The notes: generated by a model not told the origin, from the sequence alone. A stretch of DNA of 64,000 nucleotides from Gracilaria gracilis (GCA_030374805.1 JARGSG010000011.1:868001-932000), one strand, 5' to 3'; positions 38,850-51,218 are shown, counted from the stretch's first letter. Made by a program: numbers and translations.

Positions 38850-40040
38850 TGCCAACCCGAACCACTTCTTCCAGATAAAACTACACAACGTTTGTGCATC
38901 CATGCTGTCAATGGACTCCATTGCATAGAACCATGAATGCCCTCTTTTGGCAATCTTAACCGTCAACGCTTCAGTCGTGGTGGCGTGTTTCTCGCATCCG
39001 TTATCGCAGTTCAAACAAGCCCAACTCACATCAAAAGGGTATCAATCCCCCGGAACAGAGCCGCAGTACTTTTCGATTACCTGCGAAGGTGCTTAAAGCG
39101 AGTAAGCCCCCAGCTGTAGCGGCTTTCCTTTGAACGCTTTGTGAATAGAATGTTGGAAAGCAGTTGTGGAGCTTCGGACCGACCAGGTTGAAGGCACATA
39201 ATTCAGAGGTTGGATTCTCAGCCTTAAAGTAAGCGCTTTCTCACGAGGCCGAACACCATGATATGCGGAACTTCTTTTTCCGGTTAAGAAAAAGCTCAAA
39301 TGCTGATGACACTGTAAAACTCATGAAATGTTCTTGTGAAGCACGGTTCGTGGTGCTTTCAAATGCAATAAATGCAGTTTACTGTGAAGACCATCAGAAA
39401 GCATTAGGTCAACAAACAGCGAAAGGAATTTGTTCAGCGCGAACTAGCTAAAGTGACTACTGGTACCTTTGAACCATAACGCTGATGTGAATACGAATGA
39501 AATATTTGGCAGCTCGATGCGATCAACCTTCCAAAAGCAAGCGGGTGTATAAATGTATATGCAAGGTAGTGAACTGTTTGCTCTCATTTTCAGTCGCTCA
39601 ATAATTCGCAGTAGAGGCAACTTATTTGAGGTACAAGTACGAAGAGATTGTTTGCACTCAACGAGAAGGCAGCGAACAATCGCCCCTAAGAACAAGGGAA
39701 GCCGCTCCTTTTGACCACGAGGTTGAAAGTGATTCGAGATCTGCATTTTGATTGTACTCAAGAGAAGTTGCACGATACTTTCCATATCTGCGCTGTTCAA
39801 TTTCGGCGGAGACGACGATGGATGGGCAGACTGTGATGCAATGCTGTTGTCGAATGTACACTGTTTGTAGTTTCGGAAACGATGGCACAAACGGGAGGCA
39901 GTGGTTTGCGGTTTGGGAGTGGTTTGTAAGAAGGTGGATTGCGGGACGTTTGGTTCTTAGAGGATGCGTTGAAAGCACGCATATAAGCGGGTAAAGAATA
40001 GAATAAACAAAAGGCGCGATGCAACGAGAACACGTTGCGA
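38850..40040. other. Intergenic region, convergent 3' ends
   Basis: 1.2 kb without a recognisable gene. The short frames have no family features. Confidence 0.45.
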
Positions 40041-41078
40041 TCATCCTTTCAAAGCATTGCGCAAATCATTCTTCCTCGAGCCACGGATGCGATTGTTCTT
40101 GAGTCGATTGGCTTCCTTCTGATCGGCATGCCTAGCCTTGATACTGGTGGCGCGCATGTTATTGAAGCGAGCATAGAGCTGCGCAACATCCACATCCGGA
40201 ACAAAGGCTTCGTTCACACCGCAGGCAGTGAGCACGTCCAAGTAGCAACCAACGCCAGTGGACGGATGTTCCTCGTTGATATAATTGATACAAGGCCGTT
40301 TCTCATAGCCGCGCAACGTACTCATGACAACGGCGCCGCACTTGAGACGCTTGGAAGGCACGGGCGTGTTGGCAATGTCTCGGTTTTGCGCACGGTATGA
40401 CACGGTGCTAAAGGCGTTCCTCATGCCCTGGCGCATGGGCGCCGACACCTTGCTGGCGGCAAACAAGGCGCGTATCGGCGAGCGCGTGAAGGCAAACGCG
40501 GAGAACAAGTGGGCGTGTGGGTCGCACACAATGGCGGCCGGACACGGACTGACGCGCTCGAAGCGCGACAAGAAGGTGGTGGCCTGCGCGGGTTGCCACG
40601 CGGTGATGAAACACAGGCGGGCGCCAACCTGCAGCAACAGGTGCGCCAGCTTGCCGTACACCAGCGCGCAGAGCTCGACGGCGTGGCGCGGCACGAAGAT
40701 GAGCACGGAGTAGTTGCAGTAGCCGGTGTAGAGCTTGTCGACGTCGATGATGGCGCCGTGCGGCGAGAAGAGCTGCGCGTGCTTGACGGCGGGCCAGTCG
40801 ATGGAGGCGGGCGACGGCTGCGGCGACGGGGAGGAAGGCTGCGACGACTGCGAGCGCTGCGAGGAGGAGTGGGTGGTATCGGTGTCGGGAAACATGTACG
40901 AATCAAAGTCATCGAGCAGGGAGGAGGGCGCGTGCAACGGCGGCATGGCGGCGTTGATGGATTGGCCTCGGTAATCAAAGTCAAACTCGTACGCAGGCAG
41001 CGACGCGAAGGCGCCAAAGGCGTTGGAGGACGCGAGCGCAGGCGGCGTGCCGTGTTCCGCGGCGCTGTGGTCGCACAT
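40041..41078 (-). CDS. PRXL2/AhpC-TSA_2-like thioredoxin-fold protein
   Basis: The protein is 345 aa. Residues 1-110 are Ser/Pro/Asp-rich and disordered. Residues about 115-290 fit the AhpC-TSA_2 fold: YSVLIFVPRHAVELCALVYG, VGARLCFITAWQPAQATTFL, AIVCDPHAHLFSAFAF and a late strand with INEEHPSTGVGCYLDVLTACG. In relatives the motif RHxxCxxC carries the redox cysteines. Here the corresponding RHAVELCA does not keep the pair, so peroxidase activity is doubtful. The C-terminus is basic (KARHADQKEANRLKNNR), suggestive of nucleic-acid or nuclear targeting. A TACCAACGGTA site lies 46 bp upstream of the ATG. Confidence 0.65.
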   Translation of the reverse strand: MCDHSAAEHGTPPALASSNAFGAFASLPAYEFDFDYRGQSINAAMPPLHAPSSLLDDFDSYMFPDTDTTHSSSQRSQSSQPSSPSPQPSPASIDWPAVKHAQLFSPHGAIIDVDKLYTGYCNYSVLIFVPRHAVELCALVYGKLAHLLLQVGARLCFITAWQPAQATTFLSRFERVSPCPAAIVCDPHAHLFSAFAFTRSPIRALFAASKVSAPMRQGMRNAFSTVSYRAQNRDIANTPVPSKRLKCGAVVMSTLRGYEKRPCINYINEEHPSTGVGCYLDVLTACGVNEAFVPDVDVAQLYARFNNMRATSIKARHADQKEANRLKNNRIRGSRKNDLRNALKG

Positions 41079-42808
41079 GGTCTACGCGTGGCGGCGGCGG
41101 CGGAGCGAGACGGCGGCGGTATGTACCAACGGTACCAACGATACCACCACTATCTACGTGTATCTAGTGGGAGCGGAGCGGAGCGCCGCTTTGTAGATAG
41201 GGGCTGCGTGGCGCGCCGAAACATACAACACATGGCCGTTGCAAACGGCCATGGTGACACGCGCCGCTGTAAGCGCGTGGCAAGCGCCATGCAGCGCTGC
41301 GCGCCGGCGGCGAGCGACCGGCCAGTGGCAGCTACGCGCAGCGTCGCCTGCGTCGCCTCGCAAGAGCGCGCCCGCGCGGCGCGGCCGCGCGGCGGGGGCG
41401 GCGACAAACTGCAAGTGGCGCCGCCGCCGCCGCCGCCGCCGCCGTCAGTGGTGGCTGCTGCGTGGCGCTCGCGCACAATTCACACCGCCGGCTGCCCACG
41501 GCCTCCGCACCTCCACGTCCGCGCGCGTTGCGTCTCTCCATCTCGCCTGAGAGGCGGCCACTCCATACAAGTTAAAGTTTACGTTAACAAGGTTACACTG
41601 TACAGCTCCGTCTTCTCAACGTTCGCATTTTACGAATCGTAGAGAAACATTCACCCATCCGCATCGTCCAGCATGGCGCCCCTCCGCCAGTCGCACGCTC
41701 CGAGTCGCAGCCTCCGACCGAGCTCCATTCACACGCCCACGCCGCACGCAGCACGCATGTTTGGCAAATCGTTATATCGTCGACATCATGTCCATGCCTG
41801 AGACATGTTGTTTCGCTCTCGTGTTTCTCAACAACCACTTCTTCGACCCCCGCATCACATCACACATCACTTCCAACTCCACCGCTGAAAACACCTTTAT
41901 TTGTTGTCCAAACAACAAGCCAAAGCCCAGATAACCAATCTCGCTGCAGATATCTACTTACACCACCGTACTCACCGTTTTCTCACACTCTCTTCATGTG
42001 AAACGCGTGCGTTGATTCCTCGTAACGCCCCTGATTTTCCCAGCATCCCAAACTGCATCAATTTATTACAATTCCCTCCTATCGTAGATAAGGTTAACGT
42101 TCATATGCACTGTTACCGCCTTCATCTTCACAATTTCCTCTTCATTCACAACCACTACACATTGTAAACGGTAGCTAGCACAACGCCCTGCGCAAACCAT
42201 TCACGATGCCCCTCGACTCAATCTTCATTCTCGCCCACTAACGAGTGTCCTTCGCCGCCTAAACGTAATTGCATACCTTGCCAATCCACTTCCATTCGCA
42301 TTCGAAGGTAGTTGCTAATGCCCGTGTACACTTCGTTCAGGGAACGCTAACCCCCGCCCTTTTCACACCATCTTTGTCCAGCATCCTTTCGCTGTGTTCC
42401 ATAACGTTCCACAGCCAAAGCTAAATCGTAGTCCCACGCACATGATGATGCAACCACTGAGAACAAACCGAGAGAGCCTGAAAGGGAAGCAACAAATGCT
42501 TTAAAACTACTCTTGTCAAATCAATTCTTATTTCATCCCCCGTTCTTCACAAGCCACTTTTTAAGCGACCACAAACATTTCATGGCACTCTCTAAGTGCG
42601 ACAGGCGCTCCTATCATGTTAAAAACAATATCGCAGTAAGCGTCTCTTTAGAAAGCTTTCAAAGAACCATAACGTTCCTCCAGTTGCCATCCTCGGATAC
42701 GTGCTGAATCTGAACCCCCCTTTCACACTGAAGCTCAAACTACCATCTTCCTCAGTGTCCTTTCCCCCACTTTGCTGGGATTGGAGACAAAATTCACTTC
42801 GCCTCTCA
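41079..42808. promoter_or_regulatory. Long divergent intergenic region
   Basis: 1.7 kb between the PRXL2-like and PH-kinase genes. The first 500 bp is GC-rich with a (GCC)n run near 41430-41445 and MSA-like sites. From 41.6 kb it becomes pyrimidine-rich on the plus strand, with a long CT-rich leader up to the kinase start. The long Arg-rich frames near 41.2-41.6 kb are compositional. Confidence 0.45.
41124..41134 (+). promoter_or_regulatory. MSA-like site TACCAACGGTA
   Basis: An exact copy, overlapped by a second near-copy (TACCAACGATA, to 41143), 46 bp upstream of the PRXL2-like start. Confidence 0.5.
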
Positions 42809-44320
42809 ATGGAACCGGGCGCTGAGACTCCCAGGGTCCATCGAGGTGGATGGCTTTCAAAGGAAGGAAAGCGTTTAAAAGCCAGAAGCAGACGATACCT
42901 TGTTCTCAAAAACTCTCAACTCTCCCACCATGTCAAAGAAAACAGCCCTCCTACTTGGAAAATAGCCCTCAACGACATTCGCGTTACAATTGGCGAACGC
43001 CCCATGCAGTTCATTATCTCTGCTGGAGGAAGAAGCGTAGCTTTCTTTGCAGATGACATTGCGGACTACCGTGAGTGGGTTCGTGCGTTAAAGTCTGCTC
43101 AAAGTGTCGTTGAAGATTTTTATACGCTTGGAAAACAGCTCGGAAAGGGTTCTTATGGGGAAGTTTTCCTCGCTGTCGACAGGCTATCGCAGGCGCAAGT
43201 TGCTGTGAAGATTATCCGAAAGAACCCAGTAAACAGGAAGCAGAAAAAGTTCCTTCAGCGTGAACAAGCTATTATGACCACCGTGGGCCATGATAACATC
43301 GTCAAAACCATTGAAATCTTTGACAGTCCAAGCAAGCTTGCAATAGTGAGCGAGTATATGCAAGGTGGGGAACTGTTTGACCTCATTATCACCTCCCAAT
43401 ACTTCACAGAAGATGTAAGCTACTTGTTCTTAAGAACCAAACACCCTCTCACTCTCATCCACAGTCTCCAACAAATCGCTCTGACAATTACTTCTTCTTC
43501 TTCTTCTTCGATAACCTCAGAAAGCCCGTCATATTTCCAGACAAATACTTGAAGGCGTTCGATATTTGCATTCTCGCAATATCGTGCACCGAGATATCAA
43601 ACCAGAGAATGTGCTCTGTGCCTCTAAAACGTGGCCTCTCAACGTTAAACTCACTGATTTTGGGCTCTCCAATTTTCTTGGAGACGGCCATGGGCAGGAT
43701 GACGCAATGCTCTTGTCACATGTGGGCACTTCATACTACATAGCGCCTGAAATTGTTGGAAAAGGAGGTTACGGACCTGCTGTCGATATTTGGGCCTCTG
43801 GCGTAGTCCTCTACGTAAGTTGGCGGCGAATGCTTCCTTCCGCAATTCCCTTCGTTCTCTACTGTTTCAATGTGCGGATATCGTGATAGTGAACGATTAC
43901 TGACGGTTTACATCCAAACTTTTTGTGACTGATATGCTTTGCGTGCAGATCATGTTATGCGGTCGATTTCCGTTCTGGGGCAAAACTGACATCGAATATA
44001 TGAAGAGTTTGTCTCGTGGGCCTTGTATGGTTGGAGAGGGATGGGATCAGGTGTCCGAAGAAGGAAAGCAATTCCTGAAGGAATTGCTTCAGGTTGATCC
44101 AAAGAAACGTCTTACTGCTGAGCAAGCGCTCAATCATCCCTGGGTTTCACGGGAAGCACCATCCCTTGACCGTCGGCTTTCCAGCATTAGCGGCCTTGCA
44201 GTGATTGCTTCCAAAAACAAAATACGAGTTACCCCGGGGGGACACTCTTCGAAAGTTAAGTCGGACGGTCAGAGCGACGGTCCGAATAGTATCAACGAAA
44301 CAGTTACCTATATTGATTAA
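42809..44320 (+). CDS. PH-domain CaMK-like serine/threonine kinase
   Basis: There are three exons: 42809-43414, 43521-43814 and 43949-44320, all joined in phase 0. The donors are GTAAGC and GTAAGT. The first intron ends in a (TTC)n tract before the CAG acceptor. The protein is 423 aa. An N-terminal PH domain covers about residues 10-95 (GGWLSKEGKRLKARSRRYLVL to YREWVRALKSA). A complete kinase domain covers 105-365: LGKGSYGEVFLA, VAVKIIRK, HRDIKPENVL, DFGLSNFLGD, a GTSYYIAPE activation segment, VDIWASGVVLY and HPWV. Subdomain features place it near CaMK kinases. No calmodulin site is obvious in the short tail. The PH domain suggests recruitment to membranes by phosphoinositides. Confidence 0.9.
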
Positions 44321-44360
44321 TAACTAAAGTATCCGTGGTGCAGTGAAGTTTGTTGAGAGC

Positions 44361-45644
44361 TCAGTGTGCCAGATTACGCAGAGTTTGATTGCCGCAGCCC
44401 GGGCAATGGTGCAATGAGTCGTGTATAAACGAGTCACAATCGATACAGAAAACATTGAGACAGTTGGGACAAAGCAGTCGCAGAGCTTTATCTTTACGCA
44501 ACATCGTTTTGCAACCTGTGCATCGGACAGCGTCGGTGTTCACCAACTCAGTGACACGTTCCGTGTCAGCTTCACTCCTTGCTCCATTTGATTGCAAAAA
44601 GTATTGTTCACTCTCTTCCAGAGTAACAAATCTCGGGACTGGGAACAGGTGGTGATAGGACCTCGCAAGATGTGGGCTAGACACCAAAGTAAGACCACAG
44701 AGAGCACATTCTGAAGGGATTTCACTTATCCATGCTGAGCAACGTGGGCAGTGATATCCGAATCGCCCTTTGAGGTTCGGATTGTTACAGTAAAGGGCTG
44801 GTTGTTCAAGACGTTCAAGCATTGGGAAACCCATTCGAATCAAAGATGCGTTAACTTGTCTATTCACAGTGGGCGGCGGTATGATATGACCCGTCCAAGA
44901 ATCTCGAAAATGTTCTTCATTTCGAGCAATGACATACGTACCACCCGCCTTCTTCGTAAGACATCGCAGGATATAGAGCTCAGCGCCGAGCCCAATCGCA
45001 GAGCATCGGATCTTTTCGGAAACAAGAGAGTCAATAGTTTGATGAATATCACCTGGGTCGCAGGTCGAAAGAGATGAGTACGAGATGATAATCTCTTTCA
45101 TTCCATATGGTGGCACAGACGCTAAATTGTTCTTGGCGACGATGAGCGAGTTTTGAAGAGAGGCGTTTCCACCTGGTCCCAATCTGGAAGCTTTTTGCAC
45201 CGCTTCGATATGATGCTTTTCGTTCGAAGAGAAAGTGGAAAGCCTGACAGCCTTACCATCTCTAGTCATGACCAAACTCAGTTGCGAAATGGGGTTTTGA
45301 TCGAAAAACTCCTTAACAAACGACTGAATTGAGTCAACGACTAGGTCTGCTCTCGATGGCTTCAGATCAGTTGAACGCAATGACTGCGACATGTCAATGA
45401 TTATGACACAAAAACGAATGATTCCTCTCCGTACACCACTTGGTCCGTCATCTCGGGTCTTCTTCTTGGCTCTCTGATGCTCAATTTGGTACGATTTGAG
45501 ACGGCCTGTTTCTGGGTCTTCTTCTATTTGCTCCCAAGAACGAATCTTACTGGATTCCCATGAATATCCTTCGCGAATGCGTTTCATGTCCTCGTCATCT
45601 TTGTCGACGTCTGCGAGCACGCGCCCTCGCGATCGACTTGCCAT
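44361..45644 (-). CDS. SSL1: TFIIH core subunit p44 / SSL1
   Basis: The protein is 427 aa, single exon. After a short N-terminus with YSWESSKIRSWEQIEED comes the Ssl1/vWA domain (GIIRFCVIIIDMSQSLR), then FPMLERLEQPALYCNNPNL, the zinc motif YHCPRCSAWISEIPSECALCG, and a C-terminal C4C4 RING-like domain (CTGCKTMLR...CPNCLNVFCIDCD...CPGC). p44 stimulates the XPD helicase in TFIIH during transcription initiation and nucleotide excision repair. The stop is only 40 bp from the stop of the convergent PH-kinase gene. Confidence 0.95.
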   Translation of the reverse strand: MASRSRGRVLADVDKDDEDMKRIREGYSWESSKIRSWEQIEEDPETGRLKSYQIEHQRAKKKTRDDGPSGVRRGIIRFCVIIIDMSQSLRSTDLKPSRADLVVDSIQSFVKEFFDQNPISQLSLVMTRDGKAVRLSTFSSNEKHHIEAVQKASRLGPGGNASLQNSLIVAKNNLASVPPYGMKEIIISYSSLSTCDPGDIHQTIDSLVSEKIRCSAIGLGAELYILRCLTKKAGGTYVIARNEEHFRDSWTGHIIPPPTVNRQVNASLIRMGFPMLERLEQPALYCNNPNLKGRFGYHCPRCSAWISEIPSECALCGLTLVSSPHLARSYHHLFPVPRFVTLEESEQYFLQSNGARSEADTERVTELVNTDAVRCTGCKTMLRKDKALRLLCPNCLNVFCIDCDSFIHDSLHHCPGCGNQTLRNLAH

Positions 45645-47142
<1,498 letters not shown>

Positions 47143-47506
47143 AATATCTACCCTTGTAAATAACTTAAGATACTGCAGGGTAGGGAGATTCTCCCTGCTA
47201 GAAGTGTTGCCTGTTACCGATGATGGGGCTAGCTAGACAATCAGCAGCCAACCTCATGGAGCTTTCAAAATGAAAAACTGTCTCATTTGAAAGTGGTTCG
47301 CCCGGCAGCCTTGTACCAACGGTAAAACTATCGAACGCATGCCCTTGCGCTTCAAAGCTGGCCATGATACAATAGTCTCCTTTACCCTTCGTAGCTGCTA
47401 TACACCATACCCTTGCCCGTAAGGTGAATAAGTTCATGTGACTCCCGAAAGTACTTTCAATTTGAACCTTTTCTGTCTCGATCTGTATTGGCTGCCTGGG
47501 ACGACG
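47143..47506. promoter_or_regulatory. Intergenic region between DIM1 and the SDR gene
   Basis: 364 bp. An inverted repeat CTACCCT (47148-47154) and AGGGTAG (47178-47184) flanks the end of DIM1. A TACCAACGGTA site follows at 47314. Confidence 0.45.
47314..47324 (+). promoter_or_regulatory. MSA-like site TACCAACGGTA
   Basis: An exact copy, about 183 bp upstream of the SDR start codon. Confidence 0.45.
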
Positions 47507-48292
47507 ATGGCAATCAAGCAAGAAAAACTGGCGATTATTACTGCTTCTACATCTGGCATCGGCTTTGCGATTGCAGCGCAGTTATATCGTCGTCAGTACC
47601 ATGTTCTTATCAGTTCTAGATCGGAAGAGCATGTGCTTGCGGCTGAAAAACGCCTACTAGAACTTGGGGGTAATGGAAAAGTCACGGGTGTTGTTTGTCA
47701 TGTTTCCAAAGAAAACGATCGCATTCGATTGTTAGAGAGTGCCCGTCAGATCGCTGATAGAGTTGATGCACTTATTTTGAATGCAGCGATCTCACCGAAC
47801 TTCGGAAAGCTTTTGAACGTCGATGATGAGGTTTGGGATAAGGTCCTTGATGTGAATGTCACGGCAAACTTTCGTATTTGCAAGATGTTTAGACCAATGT
47901 TGAAGCAGGGCAGCAGCATTCTCTTCATCACTTCCCTTGCAGCATATTTTCCGATTCGCAGCTTGGGTGTGTATTCCGTTTCGAAGACCGCGTTGTTGGG
48001 GATGGTCAAAGTTCTCGCAGATGAACTCGCAGATGATGATATTCGAGTAAACGCAGTAGCGCCAGGTTTGATCCGAACCCGTTTTTCAAGAGCTCTGTGG
48101 AAGGATGACAGTGGCAATGATTTTGGATGGGGGGAAAGAGAAGTTGGTTTGGGAAACGAAGGTAGTCGATTGCGTCGAATTGGATGCGTGGATGACGTCG
48201 CTTCTGTGGCTGCCTTTCTTGTGTCGGAGGGATCGCGATTTGTTAGTGGAGAGGTTGTTGTCGTCGCTGGTGCCACACGTTCTAGGTTGTGA
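47507..48292 (+). CDS. Short-chain dehydrogenase/reductase (DHRS4-like)
   Basis: The protein is 261 aa, single exon. The Rossmann NAD(P) motif is ITASTSGIGFAIA (TGxxxGIG class, with Ala for the first Gly). ALILNAAISP is the NAG-like strand, FITSLAAYFP carries the catalytic Ser, and YSVSKTALLGM is the YxxxK motif. NAVAPGLIRTRF follows. NADP preference is suggested by the SSRSEE stretch after the second strand. The closest group by memory is DHRS4/peroxisomal carbonyl reductase, but the last residues (SRL) also form a canonical peroxisomal PTS1-like tripeptide, which fits peroxisomal import. The substrate is unknown. The start is the first ATG. Confidence 0.9.
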   Translation: MAIKQEKLAIITASTSGIGFAIAAQLYRRQYHVLISSRSEEHVLAAEKRLLELGGNGKVTGVVCHVSKENDRIRLLESARQIADRVDALILNAAISPNFGKLLNVDDEVWDKVLDVNVTANFRICKMFRPMLKQGSSILFITSLAAYFPIRSLGVYSVSKTALLGMVKVLADELADDDIRVNAVAPGLIRTRFSRALWKDDSGNDFGWGEREVGLGNEGSRLRRIGCVDDVASVAAFLVSEGSRFVSGEVVVVAGATRSRL

Positions 48293-48956
48293 GAGCGATT
48301 GCTTGTGAAGAGGCCGACATATCTGCGAATGGACACATTCGTACATGTGCTCTCATTTGTGCTGTAAATATGCTTGTCATGATGCATGCACTCATCGTTG
48401 ATGAGCAATCATTGTCGATGAGTCATCGACGACGAGCTTTTGTTCCTGTCGCCGCGGACGAAACATAAGTATGTCGCAAGTGGCGGAGAGAAGTCTGAGC
48501 ATTTTCCACCAAGATGAAAGAAGCTGGATGAGTCTTGTCGTTTTGCTGCGCAAGATCAAAAAACTTGTACGCGGGAGTAGAAACTGTTCATTTATAAAAC
48601 TTCTTTGTCGAGCTGAAAGGGATGTGTGAGCTCCCAAAGTGTTCCACATCGCGTATCGCGTGCAAAGACCGCCAACAAGTGGGACAAGATGGAAACGTTC
48701 GAGGTTGTACAGCATGGTACTGGACTCAGGAATTCGTCACAAACTTGAAGAAAGTTTACAAGATAAAGAATCACCTCAAGGCTGAGAGATAGTAAAAGAG
48801 ATAGAGAGAGACACACCAAAACTGCAGGTGACAATTCCGACGTCTGAAGTCAATCCAACAAGATTTGAAAACCATGATCGCTAACATGGACCCAGTACCG
48901 GCCACCAATGCGATGGGGCAGCGTGTTGAGTTTCCAAACTACAAGAGGGAAATGAA
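48293..48956. other. Intergenic region, convergent 3' ends
   Basis: No gene is recognised. A short CATCGTTGATGAGCAATCATTG-type imperfect repeat occurs near 48391-48430 (stated in part), and a GAGATAGAGAGAG tract near 48800. Confidence 0.4.
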
Positions 48957-49715
48957 CTACTCCCTAAGGGTGAGATCGATGTGGTATACCCCATGGGGAG
49001 TGTCAACTCGTTTAAGCTGAGCAACGTAGTCTGCTGCCTTCTTAATAGCTTCAACCTGATGAGAGAGATAATGCTCAACAAAGTCTTGCATTTGAGGGTC
49101 GTTAGCTTCACCGGCCACCTTGTGCAGGTCCATCAGTTTGTGGTAAACAAACTTCTCCAGTTGCAAGTGCAAGTCCATAGCGTATATGGCGTCACTGGTT
49201 CCGTCTTCCATGGTGAACGTCATCTCAGGGACGGCTATAGGCTGCAGTTGTACCGAACCACCTCGACGGTTCTGATACTTCATGAACTGCTCGGCATGTT
49301 CACGTTCCTCATCGCTTTGATCTTTGAAATACTTTGCGAAGCCCGGCAGTGCGGCTGTGTCGCGATCAAAGTAGGCCCAGATCGCGTGGTAAGCATACAT
49401 AGCAGTGTACTCCACGTTAATGTGCCTGTTAACAGCATCTTCTTGCTTGGCTGTGTAACCCACATCAACCCGTGTCTTGACCACGGCGTCAGATTCTGAC
49501 TCCGGCGTGAATACGAGGCCGGCAAGGTTTTCTCCAGCGGTGGTGATGTTAACCTTACTGAAGTCGATCGAAGTGACTGCATCAGAGGCCATCATTGCAG
49601 GGCAAAGGACACGGGGGGTTGCCGGTCTAGGCACGCGCGAACGCGTGGCAGACACATGACGGGTGAATGACGATGAAGTCGAAGCTAGCAAGGATGGAGT
49701 GACAAAAGCAAACAT
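48957..49715 (-). CDS. Plastid-type ferritin
   Basis: The protein is 252 aa, single exon. The N-terminal 45 aa are Ser/Thr/Arg-rich with few acidic residues (MFAFVTPSLLASTSSSFTRH), fitting a plastid transit peptide with an early Phe, common in red-algal leaders. The ferritin four-helix bundle follows: NRHINVEYTAMYAYHAIWAY, FKDQSDEEREHAEQFMKYQN, MDLHLQLEKFVYHKLMDLH and FVEHYLSHQVEAIKKAADYV. The ferroxidase Glu and the E-x-x-H of helix B are kept. It stores iron as a ferric core. No iron-responsive element was identified upstream. Confidence 0.95.
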   Translation of the reverse strand: MFAFVTPSLLASTSSSFTRHVSATRSRVPRPATPRVLCPAMMASDAVTSIDFSKVNITTAGENLAGLVFTPESESDAVVKTRVDVGYTAKQEDAVNRHINVEYTAMYAYHAIWAYFDRDTAALPGFAKYFKDQSDEEREHAEQFMKYQNRRGGSVQLQPIAVPEMTFTMEDGTSDAIYAMDLHLQLEKFVYHKLMDLHKVAGEANDPQMQDFVEHYLSHQVEAIKKAADYVAQLKRVDTPHGVYHIDLTLRE

Positions 49716-50341
49716 ATCGTTGGCGTTATCTTCTCCCGGCGGCAGGGGCTTGTTCTCTGATTCTCAACTAGTGCAGCAGAGCAAGGGCGGGCAGAGACGA
49801 CGTTTGGGGAAACCCTCGGGCACCTGTAGATGCACAATCCCTGGCTTGTGCGACGGGCGATGAAGAAGTTGAGGGCGAGATCAAAAAATGGTTGCGACCT
49901 GGGATGCGGCGATTTTGAGAATGCATTTGGCCTCAATCGCGGCCTTAAAAGCAACCGTTCTTGGCGCGGAAGGTAAAAATTGCACGGCGGATGTAATAAA
50001 GATGTAAGGGCGAAAACTCCACGTGTTTCCACCGTAGTGTAGCCAATGTGTGCGGCACGTGATCTGTTAAAATCGGATGCACGTAAGGCCAAATCTGAGG
50101 TGCACACGGATAACGTTGCATGGATTTTTCATCCGGACACCTTCCCCTTGTAACCTTGTGCAGTTTTTACTTGCAGGCAGGATAACGTTAGAACATGGAA
50201 GCAACGGAGTATTGCGCTGCGCACAAGCCGTGCTAAACCATCTCAACTTCAACAAGTTAAAAGGTTAGCGTTGACCTTATCACAACTTGTAGAACATCCT
50301 CACGACGTCATCATCATGTCTGATATCATACATGATGTAGA

Positions 50342-50383
50342 ATCTACATTGTAGATAGATATCATATAGCCCGTATCTATCTA
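50342..50383. repeat. Two adjacent or overlapping hairpins
   Basis: ATCTAC-att-GTAGAT at 50342-50356, then TAGATAGATA (50352-50361) with TATCTATCTA (50374-50383), a perfect 10-bp stem with a 12-nt loop. The two stems share GTAGAT, so they would be alternatives. Confidence 0.6.
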
Positions 50384-50558
50384 AGGTTTGTAGCGGTGCC
50401 ATTCGCTGAGAGACATGTCAAGCAGCGGCGACACGTGGCTAAGAGCCACATAGACCTGGCTCGAGCACAAAACCGGCCCGAAAGTATCTTATCCGGAGCG
50501 TAGAGATACTGTACACGTACAAGGTCATATCTCTCGCTACTAGCCCTCGGACCTAAGT

Positions 50559-50591
50559 TAGATATCCGTCCAACCCTTAAATCGACAAGGC
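50559..50591 (-). repeat. Inverted repeat, left copy
   Basis: 33 bp, 29 of 33 identical to the reverse complement of 51414-51446. The most conserved part is CCTTAAATCGACAAGGC. The two copies enclose 822 bp of AT-rich DNA. Confidence 0.65.
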
Positions 50592-51201
50592 CCAAAAGGC
50601 ACTGTATTGACGATTTTTGCCGTTCGGTCCAGAGCATGAAAGTGTTTGGTAGTAAACCTTTTATTAATCACCAACAAGCTGGTTTTCGCTACATATTAGA
50701 GTGTTGCCGTAAATAGCAGAGCCCTTCCTCACCTTGAAACTACTTTTTTGATAAAAATACCACTAGGTACATTCGTAACGTATTAATCTTTGAGCCTAAT
50801 GCGTAACATAGGTCTGACATGATAATAACTTAGAAACATCTGAGAGTAAAACTTATCTGCAAAATATCTTCTGTTGGCTCTTCTTTTTGGTCCTTACACG
50901 CATCTACATTGCAAAATGGTCTTGTATTGAGGCTATATGGGATAAATTCGGATCTCAAAAAGTGACAAATCTAACAACATTTAGAAAATTTTGTAGTACC
51001 TCTTAGGCTTGTATACTTAAGATACAAAACATTTACTATATCTACTACTCACTAAAAAGTAAAAGAACCAGTTATTACTAGTGAAAACTTGAGTAGAAGC
51101 GGTCAGGAGGCAGTAAGGTAACACATGAAATCTGGCGAAGATTGAAACCTGGCAGTTCGGTGCAAAAAAACTGGATTTTAATTGGAAAAAAGGCTGCAAA
51201 T

Positions 51202-51218
51202 GCCTTGTCGATTTTAGG
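51202..51218 (+). repeat. Third partial copy of the inverted repeat
   Basis: GCCTTGTCGATTTTAGG, in the same orientation as the right copy and lying inside the interval. Confidence 0.55.

Noticed and set aside
40509-41642. A 377-codon plus-strand frame crossing the PRXL2-like start.
   Set aside because: Gly/Arg-rich antisense of the real gene plus a GC-rich promoter. It has no recognisable features.
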